Origin: JADHLK01 sp038131695
GTDB lineage: Bacteria > Pseudomonadota > Alphaproteobacteria > Puniceispirillales > Puniceispirillaceae
NCBI GenBank assembly: GCA_038131695.1
Contig: JAYPQA010000094.1
Span: forward strand, 1-5,072
Reading direction: 5' to 3'
DNA: 5,072 nucleotides
How positions within the stretch are numbered: position 1 is the first letter of the stretch; each line of letters starts with the position of its first letter. Under the pieces are notes generated by a model. The model was not told the origin of the DNA. It saw nothing but the letters and a program-made list of their open reading frames with translations, and searched no databases. Made by a program: the position numbers and the translations under genes. Shown here in pieces: positions 1 to 5,072 of this stretch.

Positions 1-1
1 T

Positions 2-763
2 GCAGATCGCATGAATAGCTGGGCCCAGGGTGAGGGCGCGCCGGGCATGGGCTATATCATCTATGCCGAAGGAGAGGCCAGAGGGCCGGTTGCCAAGGCG
101 CTGGGGCCGGAAAAATCGGCTGAGATCAAAGCCAGGCTGGGCGCAGCAGATGGCGATGCGGTCTTTTTTGCCTGCGCTGCTGAGGCCGAGGCCGCCAGTC
201 TGGCTGGCCGGGCGCGGGTCAAGATTGGCACGGATCAGGGGCTGGTTGAGCAGGGCGTGTTCCGGTTCTGCTGGATTGTTGATTTTCCGATGTTTGAGCT
301 GGATGAGCAGACCGGCCAGGTTGAATTTTCCCATAATCCGTTTTCCATGCCGCAAGGCGGGATGGCAGCGCTGGAAAATGAAGACCCGCTGCAGATTAAG
401 GCCTATCAGTATGATCTGGTCTGCAATGGGGTGGAGCTGTCCAGCGGGGCGATCCGAAACCATTTGCCGGAAGTGATGTATAAGGCTTTTGAGCTGGCCG
501 GCTATGGGCCGGAAGTGGTTGACGGCAAATTTCCGGGCATGATCAACGCCTTTCGCTATGGGGCCCCGCCGCATGGCGGTATTGCCCCGGGCATTGACCG
601 GATGGTGATGCTGATAGCGGATGAGCCCAATATCCGCGAAGTGATTCTGTTCCCGATGAATGGCAAGGCCGAGGATTTGATGATGGCCGCGCCTTCGCAA
701 GTGGAGGATCGCCAGCTGGCAGAATTATCCATCCGCCGCGCCCTGCCTGCGAAAAAGACCTGA
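2..763 (+). CDS. aspS: Aspartate--tRNA ligase (AspRS), C-terminal part; 5' end outside window
   Basis: Class II aminoacyl-tRNA synthetase that charges tRNA with aspartate in the cytoplasm. The frame is already open at base 2 (reading A-D-R before the Met at 11), so that Met is internal and not a start. About 253 codons are present from a protein usually near 590-600 residues. The first ~80 residues match the end of the GAD insertion domain (GMGYII, then VKIGTDQGL). The catalytic core follows: FCWIVDFPMFE, then SHNPFSMP, then SGAIRNH, then class II motif 3 as GGIAPGIDR at about 575-601, whose Arg contacts ATP. The end has the usual IREVILFPMN and APSQV...LAELSIR. The stop is TGA at 761-763. 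The SHNPFSMP and SGAIRNH forms differ from the E. coli type and resemble alphaproteobacterial enzymes, many of which are non-discriminating (Asp-tRNA Asp and Asn); that specificity is inferred, not seen. The gene converges on the next one with a 36-bp gap. Confidence 0.96.
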   Translation, partial: ADRMNSWAQGEGAPGMGYIIYAEGEARGPVAKALGPEKSAEIKARLGAADGDAVFFACAAEAEAASLAGRARVKIGTDQGLVEQGVFRFCWIVDFPMFELDEQTGQVEFSHNPFSMPQGGMAALENEDPLQIKAYQYDLVCNGVELSSGAIRNHLPEVMYKAFELAGYGPEVVDGKFPGMINAFRYGAPPHGGIAPGIDRMVMLIADEPNIREVILFPMNGKAEDLMMAAPSQVEDRQLAELSIRRALPAKKT

Positions 764-764
764 C

Positions 765-778
765 CGGCCAGAGGGCCG
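765..778 (-). terminator. Weak hairpin between convergent aspS and DUF1640 gene
   Basis: CGGCC (765-769) and GGCCG (774-778) form a perfect 5-bp stem with a 4-base loop, in the 36-bp gap between two convergent stop codons. Read on the minus strand, a TCTTTTT run follows about 6 bases after the stem, inside the aspS 3' end. On the plus strand no T-run follows. Position favours a terminator for the minus-strand gene, but the stem is short and the T-tract is displaced. Confidence 0.3.
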
Positions 779-799
779 CCGCAGGCTTGCCCCAAACGC

Positions 800-1153
800 T
801 TATCCCAGCTGGGTAATGGCCAGAATCAGCCCGGCCTGTGCCACCATCAACCCGATCAGCCATTTCAGCATTTCATGCTTGAGACCGGCCAGCTCGGTGT
901 TGATATAGGCCCGCAAATTGGCCATCTCTTTGTCTGAATGGGCCTTTTGCTCGCCCAGCTTCTTGTTAACATAGGCTGTCAGTTCCGCCCGAAAGCGCGC
1001 CATCTCGGAATCAAAATAGTCACGGGTCACCAGCTGGCCGGTGAACAGGCGTACCTGCTCCTCAGCCAAGGCTTCCGCCTGCGCCTCGGTAAAGCCGCTT
1101 TTGGTCAGGTTTTTGACAAACCGGTGCGTATCCATGGCCAGCATTTCGCTCAT
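800..1153 (-). CDS. DUF1640/CCDC90-like coiled-coil membrane-anchored protein
   Basis: A 117-residue protein of unproven function that resembles the DUF1640 (CCDC90/MCUR1-like) family. Residues 8-35 (DTHRFVKNL, GFTEAQAEALAEEQ) match the family's N-terminal helical segment. Residues about 45-95 are charged and heptad-like (RAELTAYVNKKLGEQ, ANLRAYINTELAGL), predicting a coiled coil. Residues about 97-115 (LKWLIGLMVAQAGLILAI) form a single C-terminal transmembrane helix, so the coiled coil probably sits on one face of the inner membrane. I chose ATG at 1153 because the DTHRF segment follows at once and GGAG lies 12 bases upstream; Met at 1144 or 1135 is also possible. The open frame reaches 1360 but that extension overlaps ctaA and is low-complexity. 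The gene lies 121 bp downstream of ctaA on the same strand and could be cotranscribed. Family members are often annotated only as hypothetical. Confidence 0.82.
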   Translation of the reverse strand: MSEMLAMDTHRFVKNLTKSGFTEAQAEALAEEQVRLFTGQLVTRDYFDSEMARFRAELTAYVNKKLGEQKAHSDKEMANLRAYINTELAGLKHEMLKWLIGLMVAQAGLILAITQLG

Positions 1154-1237
1154 GCGCTGATTATGCTCCGCCAACGGGCTGATTTGCAATCTATTTTTGA
1201 AAATCACCTGCAGATCAGGAAGCGGGGCCCGGAATTT

Positions 1238-1253
1238 CCCCGTTTTTGCGGGG
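1238..1253 (+). terminator. Short GC hairpin with T-run in the ctaA-DUF1640 gap
   Basis: CCCCG (1238-1242) pairs with CGGGG (1249-1253) around a 6-base loop and is followed by TTTT on the plus strand. This has the shape of a small intrinsic terminator for plus-strand transcripts, yet no plus-strand gene ends nearby. On the minus strand, the direction of ctaA, the stem is preceded by AAAA and followed by AAATT, which is a poor terminator. It may limit antisense transcription into ctaA or attenuate read-through between the two genes. The role is uncertain. Confidence 0.25.
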
Positions 1254-1274
1254 TTTTCTGAAACCTTAGGTGGT

Positions 1275-2318
1275 TTACCCCGCTTGCGGGCCGGTCCTGG
1301 CGCCTGTTTTCTGGCGCGCGCTGGCGTGCAGGCAGGCCAGCACCAGCCCCAGCAGCACAACCGCCCCGGCCTGATGGGCGGCCCCCAGCCAGACAGGCAC
1401 CCCGTTCAACAGGGTCACAATCCCCAGTGCAAATTGCACCAGCACCATGGCCGCCATCAAACCGGCGCGCCGTGCCAGCTGTGTGTCGTTCCGCAACCGC
1501 CACCAGAGACTCAGCACGGCCAGGGCCGCCAGCACCGCTATCCAGCGATGGTGAAACTGGGCAGAGGCCGGGTTTTCAAACGGGTCGGCCAGCCCGGCCT
1601 CCCCATATTCCACCGGCAGAAGCCCGTTTCCCATCAGCGGATATTCATTATAGAGCAGCCCGGCATCCATGCCGGCCACAAAGGCCCCGGCCAGAATAGT
1701 CAGCACAACCAGCCCCAGCGTGCCCGCCCCATGCCCGCCCGGCAGGCGCGCTGGCCCGTCCCGCAAATTCAGCCCGGCCCAGATCAAAAGCCCGTAAATC
1801 AGCAAGGCCATGGACAGGTGTGTGGCCAGCCGATATTGCGATACGGCAGGCTCATCCGCCAGGCCGGAGACCACCATCCACCAGCCGATAACGCCCTGCA
1901 GCCCGCCCAGCAGCGCCAGCCCGACCAGCCCCGGCTTGTAGCCGGCCGGTATCTGCCCGCGCCACCAGAACCAGAGGAGCGGCAGGATAAAGAGCAGCCC
2001 CAAAAAGCGCCCCCAGAGACGGTGAAACCATTCCCAGAAGAAAATCTGCTTGAACGCCGCCAGCCCCATACCGTAATTGATTTGCTGATATTCTGGCGAT
2101 TGCTGATAAAGGGCAAAGACCCGCTGCCATTCCGCCTCGCTCAGCGGCGGCAGGGCCCCTATCAGCGGTCGCCATTCCACCATCGACAGGCCAGAGCCGG
2201 TCAGCCGGGTAATGCCGCCGATAATGACCATCAGCGCGACGGCCCCAGCCATGATCAACAGCCACCAGGAAAGGGCCTTGGCCTGGTCCGGCCGGTCTGG
2301 ATATGAAAAGTCGGGCAT
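1275..2318 (-). CDS. ctaA: Heme A synthase (COX15/CtaA family)
   Basis: Inner-membrane enzyme that oxidises the C8 methyl of heme O to a formyl group, giving heme A for aa3-type cytochrome c oxidase. Counting from the upstream TTG at 2333 (352 residues), about eight hydrophobic helices are visible. Family signatures are GGITRLTGSGLSMVEW (39-54), EYQQINYGM...FKQIFFWEWFHRLWGR (81-109), LQGVIGWWMVVSGL (145-158), YRLATHLSMA (167-176), MDAGLLYNEYPLMG (222-235), FHHRW (260-264) and GAAHQAGAV (317-325). The probable heme-ligand histidines H104, H172, H261 or H262, and H320 are all present. Length and motifs fit the longer COX15-like type of alphaproteobacteria and mitochondria. I prefer ATG at 2318; TTG at 2333 adds only MSKKQ, and neither has a strong Shine-Dalgarno sequence (a GAG lies 10 bases before the ATG). 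The gene stands between the lipoprotein gene and the DUF1640 gene, all on the minus strand. Confidence 0.96.
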   Translation of the reverse strand: MPDFSYPDRPDQAKALSWWLLIMAGAVALMVIIGGITRLTGSGLSMVEWRPLIGALPPLSEAEWQRVFALYQQSPEYQQINYGMGLAAFKQIFFWEWFHRLWGRFLGLLFILPLLWFWWRGQIPAGYKPGLVGLALLGGLQGVIGWWMVVSGLADEPAVSQYRLATHLSMALLIYGLLIWAGLNLRDGPARLPGGHGAGTLGLVVLTILAGAFVAGMDAGLLYNEYPLMGNGLLPVEYGEAGLADPFENPASAQFHHRWIAVLAALAVLSLWWRLRNDTQLARRAGLMAAMVLVQFALGIVTLLNGVPVWLGAAHQAGAVVLLGLVLACLHASARQKTGARTGPQAG

Positions 2319-2387
2319 CTGCTTTTTGCTCAAATAGGAAGTGATTTCAGCCTGTCTCTAGCATAAGCGGGATTGCGCTGAAAACCG

Positions 2388-2408
2388 GCTGCGGCAATCT
2401 TTGCCAGC
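2388..2408 (-). terminator. Bulged hairpin between lipoprotein gene and ctaA
   Basis: GGCAA (2393-2397) pairs with TTGCC (2401-2405) around a 3-base loop. GCT (2388-2390) can extend the stem with AGC (2406-2408) across a 2-base bulge. On the minus strand the stem is followed within 3 bases by TTTT. It lies about 53 bases past the lipoprotein stop and 55-70 bases before the ctaA start, so it could end the lipoprotein transcript. An overlapping perfect palindrome, GCCAGCTGGC, sits at 2403-2412. The stem is modest and the call is tentative. Confidence 0.3.
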
Positions 2409-2460
2409 TGGCGGAAATCAAAGGGGCCTCTTCAAAGCTGATCGCGTCAAGGTCATCTGT

Positions 2461-2826
2461 TCAGGCAATCTCTGGAATATCGGTGATTGCCACCTCAATC
2501 AGCTGGCCCTCGCTTTCAAAGTCGAATTTTGCCCCCGATTTTATCACCAGCTGCCGTTCTGCCCCGCTGCCCGCCAGCACGAAGCGGCTGTCAGACACCG
2601 ACCAGACAAGCTGATCCGGCGGCGTATCCGCATCATTCACAACCAGCAGCCAGCCGGTGGTGCGGCTGTTCTGGCCGATCCCCTCCTCCAGAAGCAGGCT
2701 TTGACGCCCGCGCAAGGTCAGCTCCGGGGCACAGGCCGCCAGCCCCAGCATCCAGACCGGCCAGCCTGGCCAGCCCGGCCAGCCTGACAAGAGCGCGGGC
2801 AAGCGGCAGAACAGTCTGTTCATCAT
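2461..2826 (-). CDS. Small putative lipoprotein with one cadherin-like repeat
   Basis: A 121-residue protein I cannot name. The N-terminus has Arg residues (R4, R8), a hydrophobic stretch to residue 31 and a lipobox LAAC with Cys at 32, which predicts lipid attachment and an envelope location. Residues about 35-116 resemble one cadherin-type beta-sandwich repeat: LLLEEGIGQNS, VVNDADTPP (64-70, in the place of the acidic calcium motif), LVWSVSDSRFVL, and FDFESEGQLIEVAITD (101-116), which parallels the 'LDFE...V.VTD' ending of bacterial repeats. The protein stops five residues later, with no second repeat or DxNDN linker. The hydrophobic region carries GWPGWPGWP, encoded by a 9-bp tandem repeat. 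The start is uncertain: ATG 2826 or 2823 puts a signal peptide at the N-terminus, while TTG 2874 adds a Pro-rich head; none has a clear ribosome-binding site. It could be a spurious or decayed ORF, but signal peptide plus domain pattern argue for a real gene. Confidence 0.62.
   Translation of the reverse strand: MMNRLFCRLPALLSGWPGWPGWPVWMLGLAACAPELTLRGRQSLLLEEGIGQNSRTTGWLLVVNDADTPPDQLVWSVSDSRFVLAGSGAERQLVIKSGAKFDFESEGQLIEVAITDIPEIA
2758..2784. repeat. Three tandem copies of a 9-bp unit (YGGCCAGCC)
   Basis: Positions 2758-2766, 2767-2775 and 2776-2784 read CGGCCAGCC, TGGCCAGCC and CGGCCAGCC. The copies differ only in the first base. The unit is a multiple of three and lies in frame in the lipoprotein gene, where the minus strand encodes Gly-Trp-Pro three times in the signal-peptide region. 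Copy number could change by slippage without breaking the frame. Confidence 0.85.
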
Positions 2827-3055
2827 ACCGGCTGAGGGTGCAATAGGCGGGGGCGGGGGCGAGCTTGCTTGCAAAATCAGGGCTTTCTGTTTGGGTGGCG
2901 CGCAGCGGGCCGGGAAACCAGCCTGATCCTGATTACCGCTGTTAAGCAGAACCGGACAAGGGCCGAAAAGGCTACCGCCTCTCTTTACACCCTGAATGGG
3001 GCGCCCTGTTTTGTGCCGTATTTTGCTCCAGAGAGTGATTTTTTTCGTCCCGGCT
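2827..3055. other. Non-coding stretch between divergent lipoprotein and groES transcripts
   Basis: I see no gene here. A 63-codon plus-strand frame (2869-3060, TTG start) has no ribosome-binding site, no recognisable domain and ends inside the promoter region, so I do not call it. A G-rich run with two G5 blocks (2849-2853 and 2855-2859) lies 20-30 bases upstream of the likely lipoprotein start. A T-run at about 3040-3045 precedes the groES promoter and might act as an AT-rich upstream element. No clear promoter for the minus-strand lipoprotein gene could be found. Confidence 0.5.
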
Positions 3056-3082
3056 CTTGACTCTGAGAGCGTTAGGCCCCAC
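3056..3082 (+). promoter_or_regulatory. Heat-shock (sigma-32/RpoH-like) promoter of groESL
   Basis: CTTGAC at 3056-3061 and CCCCAC at 3077-3082 are separated by 15 bases. This fits the RpoH pattern of a CTTGAA-like -35 box and a CCCCAT-like -10 box. The predicted transcript start, about 3088-3092, falls just before the CIRCE operator, the usual arrangement for groE operons. The TTGAC core could also serve the housekeeping sigma factor. The assignment rests on pattern and position only. Confidence 0.6.
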
Positions 3083-3099
3083 CTGTCCCCTGTCAGGAA

Positions 3100-3126
3100 T
3101 TGGCAGTCTCAGATTGAGAGTGCCAA
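3100..3126 (+). promoter_or_regulatory. CIRCE operator (HrcA-binding inverted repeat)
   Basis: Left arm TTGGCAGTC (3100-3108), 9-base spacer (3109-3117), right arm GAGTGCCAA (3118-3126). Eight of nine positions pair; the left arm has G where C would complete the palindrome. The 9-9-9 geometry, the GAGTGCYAA arm and the location about 50 bases ahead of groES match CIRCE, where the HrcA repressor binds. It probably lies in the 5' untranslated leader. hrcA itself is not in this window. Confidence 0.9.
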
Positions 3127-3178
3127 TCACCTGGCAAGAGTGAGGAAAACCCTAGAGAATTAAGTTGGAGAGACAGGC

Positions 3179-3466
3179 ATGAAATTCCGGCCACTTCACG
3201 ACCGCGTTCTGGTAGAGCGCTTGGAATCAGAGGAAAAGTCAGCTGGCGGGATCATCATCCCGGAAACAGCCAAGGAAAAGCCGCAGCAAGGCAAGGTCGT
3301 CGCTGTCGGCAATGGTGTGCGCGATGAGCAGGGCAAGATTCAGGCCCTGGATGTCAAGGCAGGCGATACAATCCTGTTTGGCAAATGGTCCGGCACCGAA
3401 GTCAAGCTGGATGGCACGGAATATCTGATCATGAAGGAATCAGATATTATGGGAATTCTGGACTGA
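3179..3466 (+). CDS. groES: Co-chaperonin GroES (Cpn10)
   Basis: A 95-residue cytoplasmic co-chaperonin that forms the heptameric lid of the GroEL folding chamber. The protein is full length for the family. MKFRPLHDRVLVERLE is the classic N-terminus. Residues about 17-34 (SEEKSAGGIIIPETAKEKP) are the mobile loop, with the GGIIIP segment that docks on GroEL. GKVVAVGNG, VKAGDTILFGKWSGTEVKLDGTEYLIMKESDIMGIL completes the beta-barrel. The start is ATG at 3179 with GGAG at 3167-3170, 8 bases upstream. The stop is TGA at 3464-3466. It is the first gene of the groESL operon, 60 bp before groEL, downstream of the CIRCE operator and a heat-shock-like promoter, so HrcA repression and heat induction are expected. 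Confidence 0.98.
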   Translation: MKFRPLHDRVLVERLESEEKSAGGIIIPETAKEKPQQGKVVAVGNGVRDEQGKIQALDVKAGDTILFGKWSGTEVKLDGTEYLIMKESDIMGILD

Positions 3467-3526
3467 TCGGTCTGAACCCTCCCGCGTCTGGCAAATTTGT
3501 AATTATCGAGAGAAAAAGAGGAAAAA

Positions 3527-5072
3527 ATGGCTGCTAAAGATGTCAAATTCGGCTCTGATGCCCGCACGATGATGATGGAAGGTGTGGATATTCTGGCCAA
3601 TGCAGTGAAGGTAACCCTGGGCCCGAAAGGCCGTAATGTGGTTCTGGAAAAATCATTTGGCGCGCCGCGCATCACCAAGGATGGCGTCACCGTTGCCAAG
3701 GATATTGAGCTGAAGAACAAGTTCCAGGGAATATGGGGGCCCAGATGGTCGGAAGTTGCTTCAAGGCCAATGATGTTGCCGGTGACGGCACCACAACCGC
3801 CACCGTGCTGGCCCAGTCCATTGCCCAGGAAGGCTCCTTAAGGCTGTGGCGGCTGGCATGAACTGATGGATTTGAAGCGCGGCATTGATATGGCGGTAGA
3901 GGCGGTTGTGGCCTCTCTGGAAAGCCAGTCTAAGAAAATCACCACCTCTGATGAGGTGGCCCAGGTTGGCACTATCTCTGCCAATGGCGAGGCGGATATC
4001 GGCGCGATGATCGCTGAAGCCATGGAAAGAGTCGGCAATGAAGGCGTGATCACGGTTGAGGAAGCCAAGTCGCTGGAAACCGAGCTGGATGTCGTGGAAG
4101 GGATGCAGTTTGACCGCGGTTACCTGTCCCCCTATTTCGTGACCGATGGCGAGAAGATGCGCGCCACCCTGGAAGAGCCCTATATCTTGCTGCATGAGAA
4201 GAAACTCTCCAGCCTGCAGGATATGCTGCCGATTCTGGAAAAGGTGGTTCAGTCTGGCCGTCCGCTGCTGATTATCGCTGAGGATATTGAAGGCGAGGCG
4301 CTGGCCACTCTGGTGGTGAACCGTCTGCGTGGCGGGCTGAAAGTGGCTGCTGTCAAGGCTCCGGGCTTTGGCGACCGTCGCAAGGCCATGCTTGAGGATA
4401 TCGCCATTCTGACCAATGGCACCGTGATTTCCGAAGAAGTCGGTATCAAGCTGGACAGTGTCACGCTGGATATGCTGGGCACGGCCAAGCGGGTGGAAAT
4501 CACCAAGGATGAGACCACCATTGTGGACGGGTCTGGCGAGAAGGATCGCATTGAGGGCCGCTGCAACCAGATCCGCGCTCAGGTAGAGGAAACCACCTCT
4601 GACTATGACCGGGAAAAGCTGCAGGAGCGTCTGGCCAAGCTGGCAGGCGGTGTTGCCGTTATCCGGGTTGGCGGGGCGACGGAAGTCGAAGTGAAAGAGC
4701 GCAAGGACCGGGTGGATGATGCAATGCATGCAACCCGCGCTGCGGTCCAGGAAGGCATTGTGCCGGGCGGCGGTGTCGCTCTGGTCAAGGCTGTGGCTGC
4801 GCTGGACAAGCTGAAGCCGGCCAATGGCGATCAGGAAGTCGGTGTGCGGATCATTCGCCGCGCGCTGGAAGCTCCGGCCCGCCAGATTGCCAATAATGCC
4901 GGGGCAGATGGCTCGGTTATCGTTGGCAAGCTGCTGGAAGAAAAGTCAGCAACAATCGGCTATGATGCCCAGAGCGGTGAATTCACCGACCTGATCAAGG
5001 CTGGCGTGATTGACCCGACCAAGGTGGTGCGTTCTGCCCTGCAGAATGCCGGTTCCGTGGCGGGCCTGCTGA
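3527..5072 (+). CDS. groEL: Chaperonin GroEL (Cpn60), frameshifted near N-terminus and cut by window end
   Basis: The 60-kDa chaperonin that folds proteins in an ATP-driven double ring with GroES. ATG at 3527 has GAGG at 3518-3521, 5 bases upstream. Codons 1-67 are intact (MAAKDVKFGSDART, VTLGPKGRNVV, RITKDGVTVAKDIELKNKFQ, with the ATP-site Asp of TKDG). Between about 3725 and 3868 five indels break the frame; read literally, it ends at TAA 3839-3841. From the ATG at 3866 it is open to the window edge: DLKRGIDMAVEAVV, VITVEEAKSLETELDVVEGMQFDRGYLSPYF, the apical domain, APGFGDRRKAMLEDIA, LAGGVAVIRVGGATEVEVKERKDRVDDA (ATP-site Asp), VPGGGVAL and AGLL. About 30-45 C-terminal residues lie beyond the window. 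An automatic caller would report two pieces, 3527-3841 and 3866-end. The conservation on both sides suggests a working gene with sequence errors rather than decay. Confidence 0.95.
3725..3868 (+). other. Cluster of five frame-changing indels in groEL
   Basis: Codon phase (position modulo 3) runs 2 up to the Gln codon at 3725-3727, 1 for NMGAQMV (3730-3750), 2 for EVA (3752-3760), 1 for KANDVAGDGTTTATVLAQ...QEG (3763-3834), 0 for KAVAAGMN (3840-3863), then 2 again from the Met at 3866. Against the family the changes look like +2, -2, -1, +2 and -1. They sum to zero: Phe (3722) through the Asp ending at 3871 spans 150 bases, equal to the 50 codons of E. coli GroEL as I recall it. The segments between indels encode consensus residues, so the damage is recent or artefactual. 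Confidence 0.85.

Noticed and set aside
1154..1360. Upstream extension of the DUF1640-like protein
   Set aside because: The extra 69 residues are low-complexity, overlap the 3' end of ctaA, and lie upstream of the family-like N-terminus that begins near the ATG at 1153.
1197..2306. Long plus-strand open frame (369 codons) opposite ctaA
   Set aside because: It is rich in Gln, Pro, Arg and His with no recognisable domain, and lies wholly antisense to a gene with clear COX15/CtaA motifs. GC-rich codon bias easily opens such frames.
1..2830. Frequent GGCCAG/CTGGCC words as a possible uptake or recognition sequence
   Set aside because: Most fall in coding frames as common Leu-Ala, Gly-Gln or similar codon pairs in GC-rich DNA; spacing and orientation show no pattern beyond codon bias.
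2869..3060. 63-codon plus-strand frame upstream of groES
   Set aside because: TTG start, no ribosome-binding site, no recognisable domain, and it ends inside the groES promoter.
3527..3841. A genuine short 104-residue truncated GroEL
   Set aside because: The tail after residue 67 is out of frame except for a short EVA stretch, while the expected GroEL residues continue in neighbouring frames, so the stop is a consequence of the indels.
3725..3868. Programmed ribosomal frameshifting in groEL
   Set aside because: Five shifts of mixed sign within 144 bp, without consistent slippery sites, do not fit programmed frameshifting, and GroEL is not known for it.
3761..4729. Long minus-strand open frame (322 codons) opposite groEL
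   Set aside because: It is antisense to highly conserved GroEL and shows no domain of its own. Its length follows from codon bias on the coding strand.

Overview
This window looks like ordinary chromosomal sequence from an alphaproteobacterium. The signs are an AspRS C-terminus with the alphaproteobacterial-style 'SHNPFSMP' motif, a COX15-type heme A synthase (so an aa3-type cytochrome oxidase is expected), a coiled-coil plus C-terminal helix protein of the DUF1640/CCDC90 type, and a groESL operon preceded by a CIRCE operator and a heat-shock-like promoter. The DNA is fairly GC-rich and favours CTG and GCC codons. I cannot resolve the order or genus from sequence alone.

Layout. Bases 2-763 (+) hold the C-terminal part of aspS, whose 5' end lies outside the window. 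It converges on a minus-strand group: a small membrane-anchored DUF1640/CCDC90-like protein (800-1153), heme A synthase ctaA (1275-2318 or 2333), and a small predicted lipoprotein with one cadherin-like repeat (2461-2826). Bases 2827-3178 hold no convincing gene but contain the divergent control region: a sigma-32-like promoter (about 3056-3082) and a CIRCE inverted repeat (3100-3126) ahead of groES (3179-3466, +). groEL (3527 onward, +) follows after 60 bp and runs off the right edge.

How the genes relate. GroES and GroEL form the chaperonin, probably controlled both by HrcA (CIRCE) and by a heat-shock sigma factor. CtaA makes heme A for cytochrome c oxidase. The DUF1640/CCDC90-like protein lies directly downstream on the same strand, and eukaryotic relatives of that family have been linked to cytochrome oxidase assembly, so the pairing is suggestive.

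Main oddity. groEL is not open as given. Between about 3725 and 3868 the reading frame changes five times (frame path 2-1-2-1-0-2), yet every short segment still encodes conserved GroEL sequence, including the ATP-binding GDGTTTAT. The total length of this stretch exactly matches the family. Clustered sequencing or assembly errors are the likeliest cause; a true groEL pseudogene is less likely. I found no mobile element, CRISPR array, tRNA or rRNA, and nothing I would call a new defence or metabolic system.
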